From: Streptomyces griseomycini
GTDB taxonomy: Bacteria; Actinomycetota; Actinomycetes; Streptomycetales; Streptomycetaceae
Length of the DNA: 64,000 bases
NCBI RefSeq assembly: GCF_014203535.1
Contig: NZ_JACHJI010000005.1
Location: 522,069 to 586,068 of the forward strand
Reading direction: 5' to 3'
Shown here: in pieces, positions 9,033 to 17,531 of the stretch
How the letters are laid out: every line of letters starts with the position of its first letter
How positions within the stretch are numbered: the stretch's first letter is position 1
Position numbers and translations under genes: made by a program
Notes under the pieces: generated by a model
The model's input: the letters and a program-made list of their open reading frames with translations, nothing else
What the model was told of the DNA's origin: nothing
Databases searched by the model: none

Positions 9033-9113
9033 TTTGATGCCCAGGTGGTGAACTGGACGCAGACGCACGACTGCTACGGGGACGTCGATCACGTTCCCGC
9101 GCTTTTGGAGGCA
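9033..9113 (+). pseudogene. N-terminal fragment of a paralogue of the 22541-23260 gene
   Basis: The peptide FDAQVVNWTQTHDCYGDVDH plus VPALLE matches FNAQVVDWARMRDCRFDVDC plus VPELLE in the gene at 22541-23260 on the other strand. The similarity stops after 27 residues. The rest of 8979-9385 shows no gene; a short open minus-strand stretch (GTGAEGVLVPYAAQVGAP) at 9120-9215 could not be assigned. Confidence 0.55.
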
Positions 9114-9385
9114 TCCCGGCGGCGACCGCTGCGAGCAGTGGACCGGTCGCGTCAGGCGCGCCGACCTGCGCGGCGTACGGGACCAGCACGCCCTCGGCGC
9201 CGGTGCCGACCATTGCGCCGGCAGCCCCGGTGCCAGCGGGGACGACGACGAAGACTGACCGTTGGCACGCCCGCTTCCCACGCGTTCGTCGATGTCAGCC
9301 GGCGGGCATCCACCGTGTGTGGTGGTCGGTGCTGCACGTCGAAATGATGTCGGTGCCGCGGGTCCCGACTGTCTAGGGTCTTGCT

Positions 9386-10333
9386 GTGAGAGATCTGCGC
9401 CTGTTGCCCAAGGCTCACCTGCACACTCATCTGGAAAGCACCATCCGTCGCGCCACGATCCGCGAGCTGGGAGGCGAGTCACCCGTCCAGGACCGGCCGT
9501 TCACGAGCTTCAGGGAGTTCGCCGACCAGCGGGCCGCGGTACGTGCGCTCCTCCGCGAGCATCGGCACTTCCGTCGTGTCGCCGAGGAGTTCTGCCAGGA
9601 CGAGGCGGCCCAGGGTGTCCGCTACGCGGAGGTCACCTTCACCGCAGCGGCTCACGGCGAGCGTCTCGGCGATCCGGACATGCCGTTGGCAGCGGTGCTG
9701 GAGGGACTGGCCGTTGGAGCGGAGCGGTACGGCATCCAGACTAGGGTGATCCTGGACCACTCGCGCCGTCGCTCCGTCGACCGGCTGTGGCGCACCTTCA
9801 ATCTGGCCATCCGGCACCCGCAGGTGATCGCCATCGGCCTTGCGGGAGACGAGTCCTATCCGGCGGCGCCGTTTGCCGAGGTGCTCCAGGCCGCCCGCGA
9901 AGCGGGGCTGCACCTGGTGCACCACGCCGGGGAGACGGCCGGCCCGGCCAGCATCCGGGAGGCGCTGACGGTGGGGCACGCGGAGCGGATAGGCCACGGC
10001 ATTCGGGCGCTGGAGGACCCGGCCCTGGTGGCCGAGTTGCGGACACGCCGGGTGCCGCTGGAGGTCTGCCCGTCCTCCAATGTCCTGCTCGGACTGGTGC
10101 CGTCGCTGGCGGAGCACCCGCTGCCGCGTCTGGTCGAGGCCGGCCTGACGGTCACCGTGAACACTGACGGGGAGACGACGCTGGGGGCGGAGTACCAGCA
10201 CGCCCGGGAAATCTTCGGGTACAGCGACGCCGAACTGGCGAACCTGGCCCGTGCCTCGGTCGAGGGCAGCTTCGCTCCAGCAGGGTTGAAAGCACAGGTC
10301 ACCGCCGAGATCGAGCAATGGCTGAGCAGCTGA
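9386..10333 (+). CDS. Adenosine deaminase-family hydrolase
   Basis: 315 residues, amidohydrolase TIM barrel. Zinc ligands are visible: HLHTHLEST (HxH) at the start, then VHHAGETAGPASIRE, the signature ERIGHGIRAL, CPSSNVLLG and NTDGETTLG with the conserved Asp. Classical adenosine deaminases have NTDDP; the Gly after Asp is found in other branches of the family, so the exact purine or pterin substrate is uncertain. The GTG start is near a weak GGTCTTGCT stretch. The gene is monocistronic. The 229 bases after it hold no gene I can support. Confidence 0.85.
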   Translation: MRDLRLLPKAHLHTHLESTIRRATIRELGGESPVQDRPFTSFREFADQRAAVRALLREHRHFRRVAEEFCQDEAAQGVRYAEVTFTAAAHGERLGDPDMPLAAVLEGLAVGAERYGIQTRVILDHSRRRSVDRLWRTFNLAIRHPQVIAIGLAGDESYPAAPFAEVLQAAREAGLHLVHHAGETAGPASIREALTVGHAERIGHGIRALEDPALVAELRTRRVPLEVCPSSNVLLGLVPSLAEHPLPRLVEAGLTVTVNTDGETTLGAEYQHAREIFGYSDAELANLARASVEGSFAPAGLKAQVTAEIEQWLSS

Positions 10334-10562
10334 GAGGTAAGACGCTGCACTGGTTCGCTGGTCGGGTCCGCGTGATCAACTGTCGTGCATTGGTCCATCA
10401 CCGGCCTGAACAGTGACTTCTGGGTGACGAGATCGGGGAGCGCCGAGTTCGGGCGAGCGGTGACGTGCTGATACGCGGTGGCAGTCTTCCGCGGCAGTGC
10501 GCAATGGCTCGCTGCGTGGCGCTCTGTAGGCTGATCTCGCGATTCGACGAGGGGGATTCGGG

Positions 10563-11255
10563 ATGGGGCAGCTGTTGAGCATCGCGGTGGCGCAGCCGAG
10601 GTGCACGGCTTTCGACGTGAAGTCCAACGCGGTGGCCCATGGGGAGGCCGTTCGGGCGGCGGACGCGCGAGTGGTGGTCTTCCCCGAGATGTCGTTGACG
10701 GGATATGAGTTGGACGCGGCGCCGGTCCTTCCGGACGATGAACGGCTGGCTCCCCTCGTTGCCGCGTGCGCCGAGACGGGGACGCTTGCCTTGGTCGGCG
10801 CGCCTGTGCCGGGCCCGCGTATCGGCATGCTGGCCGTGGACGGCGAGGGCGCACGGGTGGCTTACGGGAAGGTGTACCTGCACGGCAGTGAGGCCGACCG
10901 CTTCGTGCCCGGGGAGCCCGCCGCGATCGAAGTGGACGGGTGGCGGCTGGGGCTCGCCGTCTGCCGCGACACGGGCATCCCCGAGCACGCCGCGAGGACC
11001 GCGGCGTTGGGCATCGACGGGTACGTGGCCGGGGTCGTCCACGCCGACCACGAGGCTGAGGTCCACGGCGAGCGCGCACGCCGGGTCGCAGCCGACCACG
11101 GGGTGTGGGTCGCCACGGCCGCCTTCGCGGGCCCGACCGGCGGCGGCTTCGACCACACGTCCGGCCGTTCAGGCATCTGGTCCGCCGACGGGGAACTGGT
11201 CGCGGAGGCGAGCGCCGCGCCCGATGAGATTGCGCGGGCAGTTTTCACCAAGTGA
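10563..11255 (+). CDS. Carbon-nitrogen hydrolase (nitrilase superfamily)
   Basis: 230 residues with the complete Glu-Lys-Cys triad: Glu42 in VVFPEMSLTGYE, Lys103 in AYGKVYLHGSE and Cys134 in LAVCRDTGIP. The enzyme hydrolyses a C-N bond in an amide, carbamoyl or nitrile; this branch is typically amidase. It is somewhat short for the family because the C-terminal strands are compact. The ATG at 10563 is preceded by GAGGGGG. The next gene is a fragment, so no operon context is available. Confidence 0.88.
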   Translation: MGQLLSIAVAQPRCTAFDVKSNAVAHGEAVRAADARVVVFPEMSLTGYELDAAPVLPDDERLAPLVAACAETGTLALVGAPVPGPRIGMLAVDGEGARVAYGKVYLHGSEADRFVPGEPAAIEVDGWRLGLAVCRDTGIPEHAARTAALGIDGYVAGVVHADHEAEVHGERARRVAADHGVWVATAAFAGPTGGGFDHTSGRSGIWSADGELVAEASAAPDEIARAVFTK

Positions 11256-11349
11256 GCCCGGCCGGAACGCGAAGGCCGCGATGGGCAGAGGGCGCTCGAA
11301 CCGGCGGACGCCGGGTGTGCTCTGGCTCCGCTTGGCGCGGGGGTGTTCG

Positions 11350-11503
11350 TCCGGACTGCCTGGCCACCAACGCTCGCCTGAGTGCGTACTACCTCGACGC
11401 CGGCTATCGGATCGTGGGACGCAAGGAGGGGAGACCGAAGCCGGGCGGTACGCCCAAGTCGTTCACGCTCCTCGAGAAGTCCGTTCGGGATGAGTCGAGG
11501 TAG
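11350..11503 (+). pseudogene. C-terminal fragment of a GNAT acetyltransferase
   Basis: The frame ends LSAYYLDAGYRIVGRKEG, PGGTPKSFTLLEKSV and TAG at 11501. This is the last quarter of a streptomycete GNAT protein. The N-terminal and acetyl-CoA parts are missing; the GC-rich stretch before 11350 has no matching sequence. Its stop is one base away from the IS256 remnant. Confidence 0.65.
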
Positions 11504-11504
11504 G

Positions 11505-12303
11505 TCAAGCGGCGAGGACCTCTGGACGCTCAACGAGCTGGCCGCGTTCGAAGCGGGCTCCGGCGCGGACGAGGGCGACGAGATGGGGTCCGTTCACGGC
11601 CCGCCAGCGGGCCTGGGCAGACTCGACGAGCTTGAAGACCATGGCCAGGGCGGCGGCCGCGCTGCCGGCGCCTCGGGTTGCTTTGGTCCGCAAGCGGACG
11701 GCGGCGAAGGCCGGCTCAATCGGATTCGTGGTGTGCAAGTGGATCCAGTGCTCGGCGGGGAATTCGTAGAGCGCCAGCAGCTCGTCCAGGTCATCGGTGG
11801 TCTTCTTGACTGCCTCGGGGGACCTCACACCGTACCTCTCCTCGAACGCGGCGACGGCCTTGAGCGCGTGGTCGTGGTCCTCGGCGCTGTAGATCTCCTG
11901 CAGGGCCTTCTTCGCCCCGGGCTGCGCGGACTTCGGCAGGGCATTCGCAACGTCGACGATCCTGTGAACCCAGCACCTCCGGTGCCGCGTCTCGGGAACA
12001 CCTCGGCCATGGCCCTCCAGAAGCCGGGCGCCCCGTCGCCGACCACGAGCACGGGAGCCCGCATCCCGCGCCGCCGGCGGTCGCGCAGCGAATCGGCCCA
12101 GGAGCCGGCTGATTCGCGGTAGCCGTCGCTCATGGCGACCAGCCCTTTCGCGCCGTCCGAACGGACACCCATCAGCACCAGCACGCACGACTTCGCCTCC
12201 CGAAGTCGTATGCGCAGACGGATGCCGTCGGCCCACACGTAGACGTAATCACCGCCGGACAGGTCCCGCTCGGCGAACGCCTGGGCAGTGTCCGACGGGA
12301 GGT
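11505..12303 (-). mobile_element. IS256-family (Transposase_mut) remnant, 5' truncated and frameshifted
   Basis: The reading starts without an ATG near 12300 with YVWADGIRLRIRL (the catalytic Asp region). It goes on to LVLMGVRSDGAKGLVAMSDG, then SAGSWADSLRDRRRRG and VLVVGDGAPGFWRAM. After one frameshift near 11995 it continues RCWVHRIVDVANALPKS and ends HLHTTNPIEPAFAAVRLRTK with the catalytic Glu. The helix-turn-helix half is gone. The break at about 12303 is exactly where an IS5 remnant begins. Confidence 0.85.
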
Positions 12304-12886
12304 GTGACTGTGGCTTGTCGGCGTCGTTCCGCCCTGCATGGGGCGGGGTGGCGCTGGAAGAGTCACCGCAGGGTGATCAACGGCATTCTCCTCCGGCAAC
12401 GGACCGGTATCCCGTGGCGGGACCTGCCGACACGGTTCGGGAAGTGGAAAGCGGTTTATGACCGGCATCGCCGCTGGTCAGCGGATGGCACGGGGGAGAG
12501 GAGCTTGCGGGCCGTGCAGGCCAGGGCCGACGCGGAGGGCCGGATCGGCTGGAGCATGGTCAGCGTGGACTCGACCTCCTGCCGGGCTCGTCAGCACGCC
12601 GCAGGAGCCCATACCCGGGCGCCGCGCATTCCCGGGCGACGTGGCCGGCCTGGCCAGCACCGCAGTGATGAGGCCCCGGGCCGCTCCCGGGGCGGGCTGA
12701 CCTGCAAGATCCATTTGGCGAGCGAAGGGGGTCGGCGTCCGCTCGCGTTCGTCATCACACCAGGACAGTGGGACGGCGCCCCCACAGCTCATCCCCGTCC
12801 TCGACCGCATTCGGGTCCCCGGACTCGGCGGCGGCCATCCCCGCACACGACCCGATCACCTGGGCGGTGACAAGGAGAAAATCGCG
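12304..12886 (+). mobile_element. IS5-family transposase, 3' truncated and frameshifted
   Basis: The N-terminal part reads HRRVINGILLRQRTGIPWRD, LPTRFGKWKAVYDRHRRWSAD, VSVDSTSCRARQHAAG (first Asp) and CKIHLASEGGRRPLAFVITP. A frameshift near 12775 leads to PQLIPVLDRIRVPG and HPRTRPDHLGGDK, where it stops at 12886. The matching C-terminus is absent here. A C-terminal piece of the same subgroup and orientation occurs at 22340-22533. Confidence 0.8.
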
Positions 12887-13170
12887 TGCACCTGATCGAC
12901 CGCTTCGGGCCCATAGCCAACCGCGCCCACGGGGACCGCGCCGTCGATCGCCTCGATGACACGCCCGGCCCATACTGGCCCGAACCCCCCGCACAGTTCG
13001 ATCAGTTGCACGCCCTCGTCCACCAGGCGGCGCGCGACCTCGATGCCCTCCTCGGGCTTCTCCACCCCGACGAACACACTGCGGCACGTACCCGTGTCCA
13101 CGACGCTGACATCGCCACCCGCCGCGCTGCCGTCCGCCGTGTAGGTAAAACCCCAGTGCGTGAGCGCCAT
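12856..13170 (-). CDS. DUF6506 protein whose last codons come from the neighbouring IS
   Basis: The product begins MALTHWGFTYTADG and contains the core LIELCGGFGPVWAGRVIEA and GAVGYGPEAVDQVHAIFS, the full DUF6506 pattern. The native reading ends at IFS. The following LSPPR and TGA are read from the reverse strand of the truncated IS5 element, so the C-terminus was replaced by the junction. The function of the family is unknown. The protein is about 104 residues and may still fold. Confidence 0.65.
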   Translation of the reverse strand: MALTHWGFTYTADGSAAGGDVSVVDTGTCRSVFVGVEKPEEGIEVARRLVDEGVQLIELCGGFGPVWAGRVIEAIDGAVPVGAVGYGPEAVDQVHAIFSLSPPR

Positions 13171-13595
13171 GCGTATCGACCTCCCGTGATCGTCAGAGCC
13201 ACCAGCCGAGCAGAGCCAGGGCGGGAATGGCCTGGATCGGAGATGATCCGTGAGTGATCTCCGCCGCACTCCGGATGCCGGCACCGTCCGAACACGACAA
13301 CGCCGACCACACTCGCATGACCCGTCGGACAAGCCCTACCGGTCGTGCGGTCGGCCGTCGCGGTCGCCCACCGGCCGGCGAGCGCCGCCTGGAGAGCGAG
13401 GGCGGTGTCGTCGTCCGCAGCAGGCAACGGACGACGACACCGAGTGTGACAGCATTCCCTCCCTCAGCAACCTCACTGTGGAACAACCTGTAAGTCATGG
13501 GCGTGCTTACCCAGGCCGACCAGGTCGCTCGGCGGCCAACTCCGCCGCTCAATCACACGCGCGCGAGCATCGGCTCCCGTGCCCGTGGGCATACG
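13171..13595. other. Region without a supported gene
   Basis: Several frames are open but none has a family signature or a sound start. The minus frame just upstream of the DUF6506 gene (MRVWSALSCSDGAG) and the plus frame from 13250 both look like GC-rich chance ORFs. Confidence 0.4.
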
Positions 13596-13640
13596 GCGGC
13601 GCGGCAGACCTGGCCGGTCCGTACGGCACGTACGGGCCCG
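13596..13640. repeat. 45-bp direct repeat, left copy, with hairpin
   Basis: This copy and the one at 15004-15048 agree at 40 of 45 positions by my alignment. Both contain the hairpin GTCCGTACG-3 nt-CGTACGGGC or its close variant. Here it lies directly 3' of the minus-strand lipoprotein gene and could be its terminator. Confidence 0.6.
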
Positions 13641-13647
13641 CCTTCAG

Positions 13648-14823
13648 TCAGGAAAGCGCCTCGGCCATCGCTGTGGTGACACGGGCGGCCGCGCCGGCGT
13701 CCGAGGTCGCCGCACGGGCGACGAGTGCGACGGTGTCGCCTTTCTCGGTCTGGGCGTAGGTGAGGGACCAGGAAGAGGGGGTGCCGTCGTCGGCCTCGGT
13801 AGGTGCCCAATCCTTCTTTTCCCGCACCGCGGGGAGCAGCAGGTCCGCCGTGGCTGCCGGGACACTTTGCGCGACCTGCCGTTCTTCGTCCTGGACGACC
13901 AGGTGCGGACCCACCATCAGGCCTCGGTTGGCGAGGGCCGCCGTCACCCTGGCCAGCTGAAGCGGGGTAACGGCAATGTCCCCGTTCCGGTAACTTCCGT
14001 ACCTGCTCTCCGAAACCCGGATCGGAACGTTCAGCTCGTCATCGCTGAAGCCGAACGCCTCCGCGGTCTCGCGCAGCCTCCCCTCGCCCAGATCCATGGC
14101 CAGCTTCGCGAAAGTCTCGCCGCAGGACCGGACCAGCGCCTCACGGATGGTGGCGTTCGCACACTCGCCCGAGCCGCCGTCCGTGGGCTCGTCCGCCGTG
14201 TCGTACAGGCCGTGGTCCAGAGCGGCCGCCGCGATCATGACGTCGAAGGTCTCCCCGGGCGCGGTCGCCTCACGCAGCGCCCGGTTGAACATCGGCTTGT
14301 CCTTGTCACCGTTCGCCTTCTTCCAGGCTTTCTGGTCCTTGGACGAGTAACCGCTGAACGCTTCCGGGTCGTAGGACGGTGTGCTCACGACAGCCAGCAG
14401 TGCTCCTGTCTCGGCGTTGAGCGCGACCGCCGCCCCACGCCGCTCGCCGAGTGTCTCGAAGGCCGCCTTCTGCACCTCCGGGTCAATGGTGGTCTCCACG
14501 TCCTCGCCCCTGCGGTGGGTCAGGGAGTTCTCGTAGACGGCCTCCAGCCCCGCGGTGCCATAGGCGAGCGAGCGATATCCGGTCACGGACGCGTACAACT
14601 CACCCTCTGTGTAGGTGCGTTGGTACGGGATCTCCTTGTTGCCGCTCGGCTTCGACCCCGTGACGGGCTTGCCGTCGACGAGGATGTCGCCGTACCCGTC
14701 AACGGATGCACCCGAACTCGGTTTCGCCTTGTTCCCGTTGGGCGAGTCCACGTCACCGGAACAACCGGTCAGCAGCACGAGGAGCCCGGGCACGACAAGG
14801 GAACGCTTGATGACCGATGCCAT
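13648..14823 (-). CDS. Penicillin-binding-protein-like lipoprotein with degenerate active site
   Basis: 391 residues. The signal peptide ends in the lipobox LLTGC (Cys21), so the protein is lipid-anchored outside the membrane. The rest aligns by eye with PbpA-type class B transpeptidases: ASVTGYRSLAYGTAGLEAVYE, TTIDPEVQKAAFETLGER, TGALLAVVSTPSYDPEAFSG, NRALREATAPGETFDVM and TPLQLARVTAALANRG. The catalytic SxxK is replaced: PGSTFK of relatives is PGETFD (Glu191, Asp194). The SxN motif is SCG (233-235) and no KTG is visible. It therefore cannot acylate and is probably a scaffold, sensor or partner. The ATG at 14823 has AGAG before it; a GTG at 14829 is possible. Confidence 0.85.
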   Translation of the reverse strand: MASVIKRSLVVPGLLVLLTGCSGDVDSPNGNKAKPSSGASVDGYGDILVDGKPVTGSKPSGNKEIPYQRTYTEGELYASVTGYRSLAYGTAGLEAVYENSLTHRRGEDVETTIDPEVQKAAFETLGERRGAAVALNAETGALLAVVSTPSYDPEAFSGYSSKDQKAWKKANGDKDKPMFNRALREATAPGETFDVMIAAAALDHGLYDTADEPTDGGSGECANATIREALVRSCGETFAKLAMDLGEGRLRETAEAFGFSDDELNVPIRVSESRYGSYRNGDIAVTPLQLARVTAALANRGLMVGPHLVVQDEERQVAQSVPAATADLLLPAVREKKDWAPTEADDGTPSSWSLTYAQTEKGDTVALVARAATSDAGAAARVTTAMAEALS

Positions 14824-15003
14824 GATCACACTCTAGACAACACCCGTCGTCGGCTGGACGGGGCGAACTCTTCGCGGCTGCCTCGCGAACATGGGGCCGT
14901 ACCGCCTGTAGCGGCAGCGGAGGGCGCGTGCTGGGTGGCGGCGACGCCAGTGGACCACGTCATCGCGTGAGCGCGGTCCGGAGCACGTCGGTCGAAGCAT
15001 GCG

Positions 15004-15048
15004 GCGGTGCGGCGGACCTGGCCGGTCCGTATGGCGCGTACGGGTCCG
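15004..15048. repeat. 45-bp direct repeat, right copy, with hairpin
   Basis: It is the partner of 13596-13640. The two copies flank the PBP-like gene in the same orientation, 1.4 kb apart. The rest of 14830-15184 shows no gene. Confidence 0.6.
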
Positions 15049-15184
15049 TTCTCCCGCCGCTCGGGATCGCGGGCGAGAAGATGGCGTGAGCTGCCCGGGT
15101 GCAGCCGGATCGATGGGCAGAGCATCCCGTCTCCAGGACCTGTCCGGCCGGTCATGGTTGCGGGTGGTCTGGCATGATGCCGGG

Positions 15185-15619
15185 GTGAGCATCATCGTCG
15201 AGTTCTTCGCGGCTCCGGATGACGCGTCAGCGGCTCTGGTTCTTCGGACCGGGCCGCGACGCGCATTCGAGTCGCTCTCCTTCGGCAACTTCGATCCCGG
15301 AGAGGCTGTGGTCGAGTGGGAGTGCCTGTTTGCCGGCGCCAGCTTCGATCAACTCGTTGAAGCTGACGAGCCCCGTCTCGTCGCCGGCCAGGACGATGAC
15401 GGGTGCGTCGTCTTCGCGATCTCGCCTTGCCTGTCCGCAGCGCTCGCCGAGGCCGAGCGGTCCGAGTTGAAGGATGCCGCTGTCGCATGGTCCTTTCAGC
15501 GGGCGGAGGACGGCGAGGTCATCGACCCGGAGATCGCCGAAGCGATCCTGAGTGATCTGGCTGCTCTCGTCAGCAGTGCCCGACGCCAGGGCCAGAACGT
15601 CTACTGCTGGGTCGCGTAG
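15185..15619 (+). CDS. Hypothetical acidic protein
   Basis: 144 residues, starting MSIIVEFFAAPDDASAALV from GTG 15185. The composition is acidic and soluble, with GFDPGEAVVEWECLFAG-like strands and a helical end (IAEAILSDLAALVSSARRQG). There are no membrane segments and no motif I recognise. Small acidic orphan proteins of this sort can be immunity proteins, but no toxin gene is nearby. Confidence 0.65.
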   Translation: MSIIVEFFAAPDDASAALVLRTGPRRAFESLSFGNFDPGEAVVEWECLFAGASFDQLVEADEPRLVAGQDDDGCVVFAISPCLSAALAEAERSELKDAAVAWSFQRAEDGEVIDPEIAEAILSDLAALVSSARRQGQNVYCWVA

Positions 15620-15623
15620 GAGT

Positions 15624-16500
15624 TCAAGTTCGGAGCCGGATCGCAACGGACGCCGCGGTGGCGGTGCCGAGGAAGACGCGGCCGCGCTTGTCGTGACGCG
15701 TGGCGACGGCCCGGGACTGCTTGAGGCGGCTGATCGCCCGTTCGACGGTGTTGCGTTTCTGGTGTGGACGGCTTGGACGGTGCGGCTGACGCGTCGGGTT
15801 GAGCAGGGGGCTCCGTGCAGCGCCCGCCAGGACTCCAGCCGGGCGGAGGCACGTTCGCCGGGAGCGCGCAGCCGGGCGTGGTCGCGGTTGTACTGCCGGC
15901 AGTGCTCGGGTAGTCCGCGGTGGCGGTGGTACGGGGTGTGGACGGTGGCACCGGCGCCCTGGTGGGCGCGGTCGGCCAGGACCAGGGCCTGCCGGGTGAG
16001 GCATGTCTGGACGACGCCGGGGGCGCGGGCTGCGGTCAGGCACGTGGGTGTGGCCCGGTGCAGTGCGGGAGAACCAGAGCGGTGTGCCGTGCGGGTGGGC
16101 GATGACCTGCACGTTCCTCCCGTGTCGGCAGTGTTTCACCGAGTGGTACGGCGCGTCCGCGGCCGCCCTGTCGGTGGGGATCAAGGTCCCGTCGACGATG
16201 ACGAAGTCGCCTTCGCGGGCCCGGCAGGGGCCTCGTGCGGGCCCGGTGCCCAGGCGGCCGGGACCTCGAACGTCTCGTCCACGTACCGCCACGTCGTTGT
16301 CCCGGACACCCCGAACCCCGCTCCTGGCTGGGCGAACGTCTCGTTCTTGTGCAGGTGGGCCAGGACGAGCAGAGCCTGCCTGAAGCAGGCCAGCTTCCGC
16401 CACGGCGAGTTCAGTTCGCGCCTTCGGGCGTAGACGAGCCACGAGACGTGCCCGACCGGCTCATACGGGACATCGAGCATGGAAGGACGCGGAACCAACA
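15624..16500 (-). mobile_element. Composite remnant of two IS5-type transposases
   Basis: From the right, one transposase is read in three frames: RRRELNSPWRKLACFRQALL, VLAHLHKNETFAQPGAGFGV, DFVIVDGTLIPTDRAAAD (catalytic Asp), HCRHGRNVQVIAHPHGTPLW, and an end with LRAPGERASARLESWRAL. At about 15780 the reading changes to the C-terminus of a different IS5 subgroup: RNTVERAISRLKQSRAVATR and HDKRGRVFLGTATAASVAIR. Two elements were thus joined by insertion or recombination, and neither is intact. Confidence 0.75.
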
Positions 16501-16529
16501 GAGCCCCTCTGGCCGCCGACGTGCTTGGC

Positions 16530-17428
16530 TCACCCTCCATTCTCCTGGGCTTTGACGTGGTGGATCAGCTCGGTCGTCCTCAGCAGGAGGCGGAAGTATG
16601 CAAACGCCTGGGGGAAGACCCGCGGATAGCCCAGTTGGGCAACGTGCCGACGTAGCTTCGGCAGGCACTTCGTGATGATGCCCTGTCGACCGATGTCAAG
16701 ATCCCCGTCATCTGCGAGAGAGGTGGAGACGCAGCCGGCCAGCCACGTGTCCAGCTCGGCCAGGTCCGCCTTGCTACCGGCTGGGACGTCGGGAGAGGGA
16801 GATCGGTAGTGGACGGCCCAAAGCCGTCCGACCTCGCCGAGCACCGCCTGCTTCCCGCCGGGACCGGGCCATCTCCACCCGAGCAGGTGTCGCACCTCCG
16901 CCTGGCGCGGAGTCCTTTGGTGCCGGGCCTTGTCGGCGCGGCGGCGATCTGCGAACGACTCCACCTTCCTCAGCCACACCGTGCGGCTGGCCTCCAGCTT
17001 CTCCAGAGCGTGAAGCAGCGCCGTCTCATCGTTCCTGAGGTCACCTGCCGTGCTCAGGTAGGACCACGTTCCGTGGAATCCGAGCGGACAGCAGCAGCCC
17101 ACCGCGTCCCCCAAAGCTCCGAAGCGCCTACCGAAAGGGAGATCGCGGTCACGAACCTGCCTGGCATACACGCGGAAGCCCATGCGCTGATCATGTCGCA
17201 GTTGCCGATTGCCGGCGGTACGCCGCTTACGTCCTGGGCTGCAGGAGTACCGGTTCGGATCGTCGCGGCTACGGACACGAGGGGGGCGACGTCCAGGCTG
17301 GAAGCGGAGGTCACCCAAGCTGCGTCGTAGTAGAAGAACCAGTGTCCGCCGGTCGGGCGGCAGCCGGTACCTACCACGGGGATCTCGATGGCCCCGTCGA
17401 GGAGGGCTTCGACGCGGGTTGTCTGCAC
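16530..17428 (-). pseudogene. Frameshifted gene of unknown family
   Basis: The right part (from 17428) reads RVEALLDGAIEIPVVGTGCR, HWFFYYDAAWVTSASSLDVA and ends at about 17054. Near 17100 the coding character moves to another frame with CPLGFHGTWSYLSTAGDLRN, ETALLHALEKLEASRTVWLR and a normal C-terminus (FAYFRLLLRTTELIHHVKAQ) ending at 16530. It looks like one protein of about 290 residues with a frameshift, or two overlapping genes. I do not recognise the family. Confidence 0.4.
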
Positions 17429-17531
17429 TGCCGTCCAGGGACTGAGTCACATGTGCCACAGGTGCTCCGATCCGCTGTGCCTCGCTGCTAGTGATCACGA
17501 AGTGAGGCACAAGAACCACCCAGGAGTGTCG

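Noticed and set aside
10370..10562. A possible gene remnant with KTATAYQHVTARPNSALPDL on the minus strand
   Set aside because: The composition is suggestive, but no family, start or stop could be supported.
13648..14823. Calling the PBP-like lipoprotein a beta-lactam resistance or transpeptidase enzyme
   Set aside because: The acyl-accepting Ser, the Lys and the SxN and KTG motifs are missing, so acylation is not possible.
13579..14970. A 463-codon plus-strand frame
   Set aside because: It is the shadow of the PBP-like lipoprotein gene, which has a lipobox and clear homology on the minus strand.
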